36,334 bases of DNA from Bacteroidia bacterium (GTDB taxonomy: Bacteria > Bacteroidota > Bacteroidia > Bacteroidales > Prolixibacteraceae): the NCBI GenBank assembly GCA_026391315.1, contig JAPLDT010000032.1:1-36334 (forward strand), in the 5' to 3' direction. The translations under genes and the position numbers were made by a program. The notes under the pieces are model-generated. The model was not told the origin of the DNA, ran no database searches, and saw only the letters and a list, made by a program, of their open reading frames with translations. Shown here piece after piece: positions 25,791 through 33,372 of the stretch (within the stretch, counting starts at the first letter, position 1; every line of letters starts with the position of its first letter).

Positions 25791-27968
25791 ATGAACGATC
25801 TATCTTCCATAGATCACACTTTTATCAGGAAACTAACTGAAATTATCCAAACAAACCTGGGAAATGAGAATTTTGGGGTCAAAGAATTAGCCCGTGAAAC
25901 CGGTATGAGCAGATTTAACTTAAACCGGAAGCTGCACTCGATATGCTATAAAACAATTAACCAGTTTATCCGCGAAGTAAGGCTGGAGCGGGCGATGGAA
26001 ATGCTTCTGAAGGAATCGGTTACTGCTTCAGAAGTTGCTTATAAAGTTGGATTTAGCAGTCCGGCCTATTTTAGCACTTGCTTTTCGGAATATTTTGGGT
26101 ACCCGCCGGGGGAGGTTAAAAAAAGAGCTTTAAACAGTCCTGAAGAAAACGGGAAAGGATTTGTTGTAGAGCCCGTTTCCACCAAACAGGAACCGGTGCA
26201 AACAGGAATAAAACAGCCGGGATTGAGTAAACAGGTCCGGTGGGTTATTGTTGTTGCTTCCTTTTGCTTTTTGTTTTTTACGGGTATTATCTATTATTTC
26301 AATCCTAAAATCTTCGGTAATTTAAATTTCAGTACAAACGATCGGATAAAAACCAAAGCGAGATCAATTGCTGTTTTACCTTTCATTAATGACAGCAAGG
26401 ATCAGGAGAATATGTATTTCATTAATGGTGTATTGGAAGCCATCCTGGATAACCTGGCAAAGATCAAAGATCTGGAAGTTCGTCCGAGAACATCGGTTGA
26501 GCAATACCGGAACAATGGAACCAAAACAATACCTCAAATTGCCCATGAACTTGGGGTTAATTTCATCATCGAAGGTAGCGGACAGAAAATCGGAGACCAG
26601 GTAAGTCTTTACATCCAACTAATTGAAGCCAGTACCGATAAACACCTGTTCTCCATCCGAAAAAACATGAAGCTGGAAGACATCTTTAATCTCCAGAGCG
26701 AGGTGGCTTTTAAAGTCGCTTCAGAAATTAAGGCAGTCATAACCGTTGAAGAAAAAGAATTAATAGAAAAACCACCTACGACCAACATAGCTGCCTGGGA
26801 AATGTATTCCCGCGGATTTGAATTGCACAATATTGCGGATTTGGAAAACAATATCGAAAATGACAAGCATGCAAAAGAATACTTCAAAAAGGCAATTCAG
26901 CTCGATTCCACGTATGCTGAACCTTATGTACAACTTGGATGGATCTGCTGTTACTACGATGAATTGGACTCTGCATTTTCGTATGCAAATAAGGCTTTGC
27001 ATTTCGATGATAAAAATTCAAATGCGCACTGTTTAAGAGGCTTTGTGTTTTATGTATCACACAAGAATACAAAAGCAGAGGAAGCCTTTAACCTGGCGAT
27101 ACAATATAATCCGAATTGCTCTTTCGCCTTCGATTTTTTAGCTGATATGTATTATAATCAGGGCGATTCGTATAAAGCAATTAAGAATAAATTAAAGGTA
27201 CTTAAACTTGAAAATAATCCGATTGAGAAGCGTTATAATTTAATTAGTCTATGGGACAGTTTCAATAACGTAGGACTTTATGAAGAAGGGAAAAAATATG
27301 CAGAAAAACTAATTGCACTAACCGGTGATTCAACCTATTTTTATTGGACTTTGCTGCAGTTAAATTATAATCTTGGCAAATCTGAATCGGTAGTTAACTA
27401 TGCGCATAAAATATACAATGCAGATTCACTGAACTTAGGTAAATTGTTAGGCTTTCACAATTCTTATTTCCTTGGAAATACGTATGTGAATTTAAGAAAT
27501 TACAAGGAGGCCTACCGGATTTTGGAAAAATACACCGCATCGATGAATCAGCAAGGGCGTAAAATTCAACCTTATCACTATTTCGGATATATTTACCTGC
27601 AAAATGGCCGGAAGAAGGAAGCGGATTTTCATTCCGAAGGATTTATTAAGGAGATATTACAATTGATGGAACAGAACAAAACAACGAAAAAAGCTCCTCC
27701 GAATTTAGGTTTAACTTTTGGTTATGCAGCTATTGGAAAAAAGGCAAAAGCACTTGAACACTTACGGGTAGTCAACAGTTGCGCTCCATCTTTATATACT
27801 TGTACACAAATTACCGTGTTTAAAATTAGCCCAATGATCGACTGCATTCGCAACGAACCCGAATACGAAGAATTTCTTAAAAATGCAGAAATCCGATACC
27901 AGGAAGAACATGATAAGGTTGAAAAATTATTGAGCGACGAAGGCATCCTGATTTCTTCACAGAAATAA
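25791..27968 (+). CDS. Membrane-anchored AraC-type regulator with FlgO-like and TPR domains
   Basis: 725 residues. AraC helix-turn-helix domain at the N-terminus (about 12-112), with FGVKELARETGMSRFNLNRKL and SEVAYKVGFSSPAYFSTCFSEYFGYPPGE. A proline/glutamine-rich linker is followed by one membrane helix (about 150-170, WVIVVASFCFLFFTGIIYYF). Outside the membrane is a FlgO/TolB-N-like domain (about 190-315, SIAVLPFINDS, then GVNFIIEGS), known from CadC- and cyclase-type signalling proteins, and then about ten TPR-like helical repeats to the C-terminus. The design is a one-component regulator: DNA binding in the cytoplasm, sensing or protein contact in the periplasm. Targets are unknown; the isomerase-like gene upstream or the rhodanese gene downstream are candidates by position only. 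Confidence 0.88.
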   Translation: MNDLSSIDHTFIRKLTEIIQTNLGNENFGVKELARETGMSRFNLNRKLHSICYKTINQFIREVRLERAMEMLLKESVTASEVAYKVGFSSPAYFSTCFSEYFGYPPGEVKKRALNSPEENGKGFVVEPVSTKQEPVQTGIKQPGLSKQVRWVIVVASFCFLFFTGIIYYFNPKIFGNLNFSTNDRIKTKARSIAVLPFINDSKDQENMYFINGVLEAILDNLAKIKDLEVRPRTSVEQYRNNGTKTIPQIAHELGVNFIIEGSGQKIGDQVSLYIQLIEASTDKHLFSIRKNMKLEDIFNLQSEVAFKVASEIKAVITVEEKELIEKPPTTNIAAWEMYSRGFELHNIADLENNIENDKHAKEYFKKAIQLDSTYAEPYVQLGWICCYYDELDSAFSYANKALHFDDKNSNAHCLRGFVFYVSHKNTKAEEAFNLAIQYNPNCSFAFDFLADMYYNQGDSYKAIKNKLKVLKLENNPIEKRYNLISLWDSFNNVGLYEEGKKYAEKLIALTGDSTYFYWTLLQLNYNLGKSESVVNYAHKIYNADSLNLGKLLGFHNSYFLGNTYVNLRNYKEAYRILEKYTASMNQQGRKIQPYHYFGYIYLQNGRKKEADFHSEGFIKEILQLMEQNKTTKKAPPNLGLTFGYAAIGKKAKALEHLRVVNSCAPSLYTCTQITVFKISPMIDCIRNEPEYEEFLKNAEIRYQEEHDKVEKLLSDEGILISSQK

Positions 27969-28268
27969 TCAATTGTTTTACTTTCCTGAAATTTCGAAAG
28001 TCACTCCGGCTTTTCCTTTTTATTATCCCACAGTTCAAGCATCAACTCCGGCGGTTTTTAAACGACCAAATGTGAAAATTGAGGACTTTCAATAAAAATC
28101 GAAATAAATCGACAAAAATTGAAAGTTTTTGATTTCTAAATTGATATGTACCTGCTGGTGTTTTAATCGAACTTTACCAGAAACCAACTTCAAGAGTTTT
28201 CAGGATGAATCCGGAAATTAATTTCTAAGAGTTGAAAAAAATAGTCTAACCATTTAATTCTTAATCGC
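27969..28268. other. Gene-free gap with one inverted repeat
   Basis: 300 bp, AT-rich. ACTTTCAAT (28085-28093) is inverted at ATTGAAAGT (28118-28126), enclosing two TCGA tetramers. No terminator, -7 box or reading frame could be supported. Confidence 0.4.
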
Positions 28269-29234
28269 ATGAAAAACTTATTTTTTCTTACATTTCTGTT
28301 CGGACTGGTCTTATCATTCACTTTCAGCGGCTGTAAAAAGGAAGATCCTGCACCTGTAGTTGCAGTAGATGAGTATGCCCTTCTTTCAGGCCATTTAAAA
28401 TCAGCTAGTTTGGATCTTGATAAAATGCTAAACAGTTTTGTGCTTTTCCCTGCAGCTGAAACGGATGTTGCACCCAAATACATTATGGACCTTCGCTCTG
28501 CTGCCGATTATGCAAATGGGCATATTGCAAATGCAGTCAATGTTGAATTTAAAAACATTCTTACGGAAGCAGCAAAAGCTTCAGGGAAACCTATTTTGGT
28601 AGTTTGCTACACCGGCCAAATTTCGACATATGCAACAACTTTATTACGATTGTATGGCTACTCTGATGCTTCGGCCCTAAAGTGGGGAATGAGCGGCTGG
28701 AATGCCACCTTTGACAAGTGGACAGCCAACTGTAAAGACCTGAAGTCAGATGCAAACTGGAATACCGATGTTGTTACTAGCGCAACTTTTGGAACTCCGA
28801 AATTAGCAACAGGCTTAACAACAGGATCGGAAATTCTCAAAAAACGGGTTGAAGATGTCGTTGCAGCAGGTTTCAAAAGTATTGCCCCGGCTGTTGTTTT
28901 GGCTAGTCCTGCTGACTATTATATAAACACCTATATTTCCGCAGCTCATTATACCGGCTTTGGACACATCAAAGGAGCCTATCGTATTAATCCCATATTA
29001 ATTAGTGATGGCACGATAAGCAACCTTGATCCTTCCAGAAAAATTGTTACCCTTTGCTATACAGGTCACACTTCAGGATCTGTTGCCGCATGGCTTAACG
29101 TTTTGGGGTATGATTCATATACTTTGCTTTGGGGTTTAAACGGTACTACCTACACCAATACATTCTGGAACACACCGGTAACCAATCATTGGGGTTTCGA
29201 TTCCAAGACAAGAACATTTACCACTGTTAAGTAG
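28269..29234 (+). CDS. Tandem rhodanese-domain lipoprotein
   Basis: 321 residues. Lipobox TFSGC (Cys22), followed by KKEDP, a strong Bacteroidota surface-export signal, so the protein is probably exposed on the outer membrane. Two rhodanese-like domains: the first (about 65-155) has YIMDLRSAADYANGHIANAVNV and active-site Cys113 in VVCYTGQIS; the second (about 210-310) has Cys263 in TLCYTGHTSG. Both keep a Cys in the persulfide-forming loop, so both could be active sulfurtransferases or cyanide/polysulfide handlers. A 45-residue linker separates them. Physiological partners are not visible. It is probably monocistronic. Confidence 0.85.
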   Translation: MKNLFFLTFLFGLVLSFTFSGCKKEDPAPVVAVDEYALLSGHLKSASLDLDKMLNSFVLFPAAETDVAPKYIMDLRSAADYANGHIANAVNVEFKNILTEAAKASGKPILVVCYTGQISTYATTLLRLYGYSDASALKWGMSGWNATFDKWTANCKDLKSDANWNTDVVTSATFGTPKLATGLTTGSEILKKRVEDVVAAGFKSIAPAVVLASPADYYINTYISAAHYTGFGHIKGAYRINPILISDGTISNLDPSRKIVTLCYTGHTSGSVAAWLNVLGYDSYTLLWGLNGTTYTNTFWNTPVTNHWGFDSKTRTFTTVK

Positions 29235-29280
29235 AGTGTGACCTGGAAATAGGTTTATCGAAAAAGCAGATGGGAGTTCA

Positions 29281-29328
29281 CCGTCCGCGGTAGCATGTTC
29301 AAAAATATTGGATCATCCTTTCGGACGG
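29281..29328. repeat. Inverted repeat CCGTCCG/CGGACGG
   Basis: CCGTCCG at 29281-29287 is inverted at 29322-29328 with a 34-base spacer, about 47 bp after the rhodanese stop. It may form a weak 3' stem; no T-run follows. Confidence 0.3.
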
Positions 29329-29355
29329 AAGGAAACGACCCATGATAAAAGCGTT

Positions 29356-29390
29356 CCCCCAGTCCCCCAGTCCCCTCGTCTCCCAGTCTG
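29356..29390. repeat. Octanucleotide repeat in the rhodanese-protease gap
   Basis: CCCCCAGT, CCCCCAGT, CCCCTCGT, CTCCCAGT, CTG in register. On the minus strand the unit reads GACTGGGG, the same core as the + strand units at 33272-33303. It is about 100 bp upstream of the protease gene. Confidence 0.65.
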
Positions 29391-29492
29391 ATTATTTTGC
29401 TGAAATTATTTGTAATTAATACAATTAATAATTAATTTTATAAAGTTGCGAACCACGGCAACAAACAAATTTACCATAATTTAAACCCTTAC

Positions 29493-30416
29493 ATGATGGC
29501 AGATTTAAAATTAATTACCAAACTGGGCTGGTTACCCGACTGGCCCGACTTCAGAGACAAAACAGAGGAGGATGATCAAATTTCTCCGCGCCTTTCCAAA
29601 CTTGGACAAACACAATCGATTAAGAAGATGAAGTCCAGGTTGGCTCACACAACATCTTCCAGTACTGCTTTACCCGTTTCCGTTAGCTTGTCGCAATGGT
29701 TTCCACCAGCGAAAAATCAGGGTGACCTTGGGTCCTGTGCCGCGAACGCCGCAGTTAGCATGGTCGAATATTTTGAACAGCGCGCATTTGGTAAAATTAC
29801 ACCACCATCCCGGTTGTTTCTTTACAAGACCGCCCGCAATTTGATGCATCAAACCGGCGACAGCGGCTCATTCCTGCGCAGCATGATGGGCGCCATGGTG
29901 CTGTTTGGCGTTCCCCCTGAGGAGTATTGGCCATACGACATTGCCAATTTCGATGTCGAGCCAACCCCCTTTTGTTACGCATTCGCTCAAAATTTCCAGG
30001 CCATCAGTTATTACAGGCTGGATCCTCCGGGGACCTCTACTGCTGACCTTTTAATGAGCATTAGGAAGAACCTGGCATCCGGTCTTCCGCTGATGTTTGG
30101 TTTTACTGTTTACCAATCCATTGCCCAGTCGATTACCACCCATGGCAAGATACCTTTTCCTGAAAAGGGAGACAAGGTCGATGGCGGACATGCGGTTATT
30201 GCCGCGGGTTACAACGATATCCTGAAGATCAAAAATGAAGCGATAGGAGCCAAAGAAACCACGGGAGCGATCCTGATAAGAAATTCGTGGGGCTCAGATT
30301 GGGGTGATAATGGCTACGGCTGGTTACCTTACGAATATATTTTGAGAGGATTGGCCATCGACTGGTGGACATTGCTCAAAAACGAGTGGGTGGATACAGG
30401 AAACTTTAACCCATGA
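29493..30416 (+). CDS. Papain-family (C1) cysteine peptidase without signal peptide
   Basis: 307 residues; a second ATG one codon later is equally possible. The papain active site is complete: oxyanion Gln76 and nucleophile Cys82 in KNQGDLGSCAANAA, His233 in GGHAVIAAGY and Asn264 in IRNSWGSDWGDNGYGWLPY. An N-terminal stretch of about 65 residues (GWLPDWPDFRDKTEEDD) resembles the short lead of bacterial C1-like peptidases rather than a long inhibitory propeptide. There is no hydrophobic signal peptide, so a cytoplasmic or non-classically exported enzyme is implied. The stop codon lies in the loop of a perfect 13-bp hairpin and a heptamer repeat array follows. The substrate is unknown. Confidence 0.88.
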   Translation: MMADLKLITKLGWLPDWPDFRDKTEEDDQISPRLSKLGQTQSIKKMKSRLAHTTSSSTALPVSVSLSQWFPPAKNQGDLGSCAANAAVSMVEYFEQRAFGKITPPSRLFLYKTARNLMHQTGDSGSFLRSMMGAMVLFGVPPEEYWPYDIANFDVEPTPFCYAFAQNFQAISYYRLDPPGTSTADLLMSIRKNLASGLPLMFGFTVYQSIAQSITTHGKIPFPEKGDKVDGGHAVIAAGYNDILKIKNEAIGAKETTGAILIRNSWGSDWGDNGYGWLPYEYILRGLAIDWWTLLKNEWVDTGNFNP

Positions 30417-30432
30417 AAAATGGGTTAAAGTT
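30402..30432 (+). terminator. 13-bp perfect hairpin spanning the protease stop codon
   Basis: AACTTTAACCCAT (30402-30414) and ATGGGTTAAAGTT (30420-30432) pair perfectly around a GAAAA loop. The TGA stop (30414-30416) sits at the base of the loop, so the last codons form the 5' arm. No U-tract follows; the next bases are the purine-rich heptamer array. It may act as a 3'-end stabiliser or weak terminator. Confidence 0.6.
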
Positions 30433-30435
30433 CAA

Positions 30436-30603
30436 GGATAAAGGATAAAGTAAAAAGGATAAAGGATAAAGTAAAAAGGATAAAGTAAAAAGGATAAAGT
30501 AAAAAGGATAAAGGATAAAGGATAAAGGATAAAGGATAAAGGATAAAGGATAAAGGATAAAGGATAAAGGATAAAGGATAAAGGATAAAGTTAAAAGGAT
30601 AAA
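30436..30603 (+). repeat. Heptanucleotide tandem array (GGATAAA)24
   Basis: Twenty-four 7-bp units in unbroken register: 19 are GGATAAA, four are GTAAAAA and one is GTTAAAA. Twelve GGATAAA units run uninterrupted at 30506-30589. It starts 20 bp after the protease stop. On the plus strand every frame is closed by TAA, while the minus strand reads through as a meaningless ILYPLSF repeat. This is a variable-number-type repeat likely to slip during replication. An inverted short copy lies at 30681-30708. Confidence 0.95.
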
Positions 30604-30680
30604 GTGGCATTTGTGTTGGGATGTAGAATTAATACATTGACCATTAACCAAAAAATCAAGCAACAACGAGCGGGGCTCCC

Positions 30681-30708
30681 TTTATCCTTTTGACTTTATC
30701 CTTTATCC
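30681..30708 (-). repeat. Inverted copy of the heptamer array overlapping the rlmN stop
   Basis: On the minus strand the units read GGATAAA, GGATAAA, GTCAAAA, GGATAAA, the same order (two normal, one variant, one normal) as the first four units of the array at 30436. The rlmN stop TAA (30698-30696) lies inside the second unit, so the last residues of RlmN (KDKG) are encoded by repeat-type sequence. Confidence 0.85.
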
Positions 30709-31739
30709 TTCAAAGAGTTTTGCTCTTTCGTGGATAGCAACCCGCACGCCGCATAGATATCCTGCCCCCGCGATGCGCGGATGCTGGTAAAAATACCTTT
30801 GTCGTTGAGCTGGTTCTTGAAGTGGGTGATGGTCTCCTCGTCGGGACTTACCAGCGGTGTTCCCGGAACCGGATGGAAACGGATCAGGTTGATCCTGCAT
30901 TTGATGCCATTGAGCAATCGCGCAAGCTCTTTGACATGTATCGGTGTGTCGTTCAGTCCTTTGAAGAGGATGTATTCGAATGAGACACGTCGCTGTCCGC
31001 TGAAATCCCATTTCCTGATCTCATCGACCACCTCGGCAATCGGATAGGCAATCTGGACCGGCATCAAACTTTTGCGTTGTTCGTCAAAGGGGGTGTGCAG
31101 ACTGATGGCAAGGTGCGCCTCGCTCTCATTCAGGAACCTCATCATGGACGGAACGATCCCGATGGAGGAGACGGTGATGCGCCTCGGACTCATCGCGTAA
31201 CCCCAATCAGATGTTAGGATTTCGATGCTTTTCAGCACCTCGTCCAGGTTGTCGAAGGGTTCGCCCATCCCCATGTAAACGATGTTGGAAACGGCTTCTG
31301 CCTCGTCGATGCTTCGAATTTGGTTTACAATCTCGCCGGCCAACAACTGTCCCTGGAAGCCCTGTTTGGCGGTCATGCAGAAAAGGCATCCCATCTTGCA
31401 ACCCACCTGCGAGGAGACGCACACCGTGACGCGATCGTCGTCCGGAATCATGGCGGTCTCTATAAACTGGTGCTTTCCGGTTACGAAGAGGTACTTCTTG
31501 GTCCCATCTGCGCTCACCTGTACTTTTACCGTTGGATTGGTGCCGAAATCATATTTTTCGGCCAGCAACTCCCTGGTTTTCCTGGATAGGTTGCTCATCT
31601 CCTCCAATGAGTTGATCTGCTTTTTGTAAAGCCAGTCGGCGATTTGCCCCGCTGTAAATTTTGGCAGCCCCAAATCGACCGTGATCTGGACCAACTCCTT
31701 CAATGTCTTACCGAAAAGCGGTTCTTTGATGGTTTCCAT
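30696..31739 (-). CDS. rlmN: Dual-specificity rRNA/tRNA adenine-C2 methyltransferase RlmN
   Basis: 347 residues from the ATG at 31739; an earlier ATG at 31763 would overlap the reductase gene. Radical-SAM cluster motif Cys114-x3-Cys118-x2-Cys121 in VGCKMGCLFCMTAKQGF, the YMGMGEPFDNLDEV glycine-rich SAM segment, SSIGIVPSM, and Cys332 in IYAACGLL, the methyl-carrier Cys. It methylates A2503 of 23S rRNA and A37 of some tRNAs, using two SAM molecules. It starts 5 bases after the reductase stop and is thus in one operon with it. The C-terminus KDKG comes from a repeat unit. Confidence 0.96.
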   Translation of the reverse strand: METIKEPLFGKTLKELVQITVDLGLPKFTAGQIADWLYKKQINSLEEMSNLSRKTRELLAEKYDFGTNPTVKVQVSADGTKKYLFVTGKHQFIETAMIPDDDRVTVCVSSQVGCKMGCLFCMTAKQGFQGQLLAGEIVNQIRSIDEAEAVSNIVYMGMGEPFDNLDEVLKSIEILTSDWGYAMSPRRITVSSIGIVPSMMRFLNESEAHLAISLHTPFDEQRKSLMPVQIAYPIAEVVDEIRKWDFSGQRRVSFEYILFKGLNDTPIHVKELARLLNGIKCRINLIRFHPVPGTPLVSPDEETITHFKNQLNDKGIFTSIRASRGQDIYAACGLLSTKEQNSLKDKG

Positions 31740-31743
31740 CGTC

Positions 31744-32415
31744 TTAGAAAAATATCTCGGCATAAATCTGACTGTAGGGAACCCCCTTTTGGATCAACAG
31801 ATCCCGAACCTCTACCACCATCAGCGCCTGTCCGCAAAGATAGTACTTATCCGCTTTGGGAAGCTCAGGCAAACCCTGCAGATAATCCGTTATCCTGCCG
31901 GGAAAGTGAACTCCGTTTTTATCCCGGCTGCAACAGCAGATGTAGTTGCTGCCCAACACTTTTTGCAGGTAATCTTCGAAGTAGAACTGGTTGGCATAAC
32001 TCACCCCATGCAACAGCTTTTTGTTTTGGAATCTGCCCGACCGTATCATGCTGTAAAAGGGGGCGATACCGGTCCCGGTCGCGATCCACCAGGCGGACGA
32101 CTCATCGCAGGAGAAGCTGCCATAGGGCTCTGAGACATAAATGAGCTCACCCGGTTTCATTTGGGAAAGGTGCGGTGTGAGTACTCCTCCCGGTTTGACA
32201 TTGAAAAGTACGGAAATATTCTCCTCCCGGTTACCGCTGCAAATACTGTAGATCCGCGGTGCATCCTTTAAGTCCGCGGTTATTTTTACCACCTGACCCG
32301 GGTCGAAATCACCCGCTCTTTTCCATGAAATAACAAATACATTGGGCGATATCTCGACATTCCCGGTGATTAGAACCGGCTTTAGGGAGTGTTTATTTTG
32401 AATGGATGACTGCAT
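31744..32415 (-). CDS. FAD-dependent ferredoxin-NAD(P)H reductase
   Basis: 223 residues. FAD-binding beta-barrel with RIYSIC (54-59, the R-x-Y-S motif) and PGGVLTPHLS, then an NAD(P)-binding part with ATGTGIAPFYSM (112-123) and YLCGQALMVVEVRDLL near 192-207. It ends in aromatic residues (YAEIFF), in keeping with plant-type FNR-like oxidoreductases. It is expected to move electrons between NAD(P)H and ferredoxin or flavodoxin in the cytoplasm. Being upstream of rlmN in one unit is notable, because radical-SAM enzymes need reduced ferredoxin or flavodoxin. Confidence 0.88.
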   Translation of the reverse strand: MQSSIQNKHSLKPVLITGNVEISPNVFVISWKRAGDFDPGQVVKITADLKDAPRIYSICSGNREENISVLFNVKPGGVLTPHLSQMKPGELIYVSEPYGSFSCDESSAWWIATGTGIAPFYSMIRSGRFQNKKLLHGVSYANQFYFEDYLQKVLGSNYICCCSRDKNGVHFPGRITDYLQGLPELPKADKYYLCGQALMVVEVRDLLIQKGVPYSQIYAEIFF

Positions 32416-32531
32416 TTAGATAATAAAAGAAATTCTTACACAGAGAATAAACAACCAATAATCAATACTTTAAGATACAACAACATGGTTGCCTTTTTAT
32501 AAAATTCAGAGGAAGGCACAGAGTTCACGGA

Positions 32532-32561
32532 GAGTAAAAAATCGCAAGCGATTTTTTACTC
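32532..32561. repeat. 14-bp perfect hairpin
   Basis: GAGTAAAAAATCGC (32532-32545) is exactly inverted at GCGATTTTTTACTC (32548-32561) with an AA spacer. The right arm has a T6 run. It could be a bidirectional terminator, although no gene ends nearby on either strand. Confidence 0.75.
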
Positions 32562-32581
32562 CTTCGCGTTACTTTATGTCT

Positions 32582-32643
32582 CCCTTTGTGACCTTCGTGG
32601 TAAAATATTTTAAAATCTTTTTCACCACGAAGGACACAAAGGG
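32582..32643. repeat. 20-bp inverted repeat of the CCTTTGTG family
   Basis: CCCTTTGTGACCTTCGTGGT (32582-32601) and its inverse at 32624-32643 differ at one position, with a 22-base AT-rich spacer. Each arm is itself two near-nonamer units. Related units occur after the znuB stop at 36152-36202. Confidence 0.8.
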
Positions 32644-32857
32644 TTTTCATTATAAACGTAAGCTAGGGAGCAAATGTTTTAGAAAGTGCAATAATTCTAT
32701 CCCATTGAATGACAATTTTTTACTTATGAAACCCTCATGAGCAAATATTCACAAAAGAACGATATATATAACTCTGAGGGTTCCATACGGCAATTAAAAA
32801 ACAAATTATCTACGTATGAATTGAACGGTTCTGAACGCAATTCTCCCAATTTTTGGG

Positions 32858-32865
32858 TAACTTCG
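32858..32865 (+). promoter_or_regulatory. Possible -7 promoter element of yidD
   Basis: TAACTTCG, followed by TGC, is one base off TAnnTTTG, a variant often seen ahead of Bacteroidota genes. It is 39 bp before the start codon. No -33 box was recognised. Confidence 0.3.
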
Positions 32866-32904
32866 TGCGGGTTTTAAAGTATAAACAGCGTCATTGGGTG
32901 AGTC

Positions 32905-33180
32905 ATGATCAATAAGATAGCAGCAGGATTAAGGTGGATATTGGTACAGATCGTTCTGTTACCGGTTTACTTTTACCGTGCTGCCATTTCCCCGCTCACA
33001 CCCGCCTCTTGCCGTCACATACCGACCTGTTCGCAGTATGCCGTCGATGCCGTTAAAATCCATGGCCCCTTCAAGGGTTTCTTCATGGCCACCAACCGGA
33101 TTTTACACTGCCATCCCTGGGGGACTTCGGGGTATGATCCGGTGCCACCCAGGAAAACGAAGGGGAGAGGGGACGACTAG
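32905..33180 (+). CDS. yidD: Membrane protein insertion efficiency factor YidD
   Basis: 91 residues. It has the amphipathic N-terminal helix ([19 protein letters not shown]) and the family's Cys pattern: [16 protein letters not shown] and [16 protein letters not shown]. The protein assists YidC-dependent insertion at the inner membrane. The last residues (KTKGRGDD) are unusual, and the final GDD-stop is written in the first unit of a GAC-type nonamer repeat, so the natural end of the protein has probably been altered by repeat DNA. Confidence 0.93.
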   Translation: MINKIAAGLRWILVQIVLLPVYFYRAAISPLTPASCRHIPTCSQYAVDAVKIHGPFKGFFMATNRILHCHPWGTSGYDPVPPRKTKGRGDD

Positions 33181-33303
33181 GGCGACGGGGATGACGGAAA
33201 GGACTAGGACGACTAGGATGACTGGGACGACTAGGAGGACGGTAAGACGGAAATGACTGAGTTGACGGAAAGACTGGGGGACTAAGGGACTAGGAGACTG
33301 GAA
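33173..33303 (+). repeat. GAC-type 9-bp then 8-bp repeat array overlapping the yidD stop
   Basis: Degenerate nonamers with consensus ACGACTAGG run from 33173 to about 33271 (for example 33209-33217 and 33227-33235 exact). The period then changes to 8 bp: GACTGGGG, GACTAAGG, GACTAGGA, GACTGGAA (33272-33303). The yidD stop TAG (33178-33180) lies in the first unit. Confidence 0.85.
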
Positions 33304-33372
33304 GATGAGAAAATAAGCAAACCATAAAAACGATCATAATTGTATACGGTCAATTTATTTTCTTGCAATCAG

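Larger units (their letters stand above)
32416..32904. other. Gene-free region of hairpins and dispersed repeats
   Basis: 489 bp between the divergent reductase and yidD genes. It holds two nonamers CACAGAGTT CACGGAGAG (32517-32534), a 14-bp perfect hairpin (32532-32561), a 20-bp inverted repeat with one mismatch (32582-32643) and a possible promoter for yidD (32858-32865). A short open frame at 32489-32740 is made of this repeat material and is not taken as a gene. Confidence 0.6.

Noticed and set aside
30436-30603. CRISPR-like array
   Set aside because: Units are 7 bp and contiguous, with no unique spacers and no cas genes.
30406-30666. Minus-strand open frames reading a repeated ILYPLSF peptide
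   Set aside because: They only translate the heptamer array; 7-bp units without stops on that strand stay open in all three frames.
32489-32740. 83-codon open frame upstream of yidD
   Set aside because: It runs through hairpins and repeat units and has no family features.
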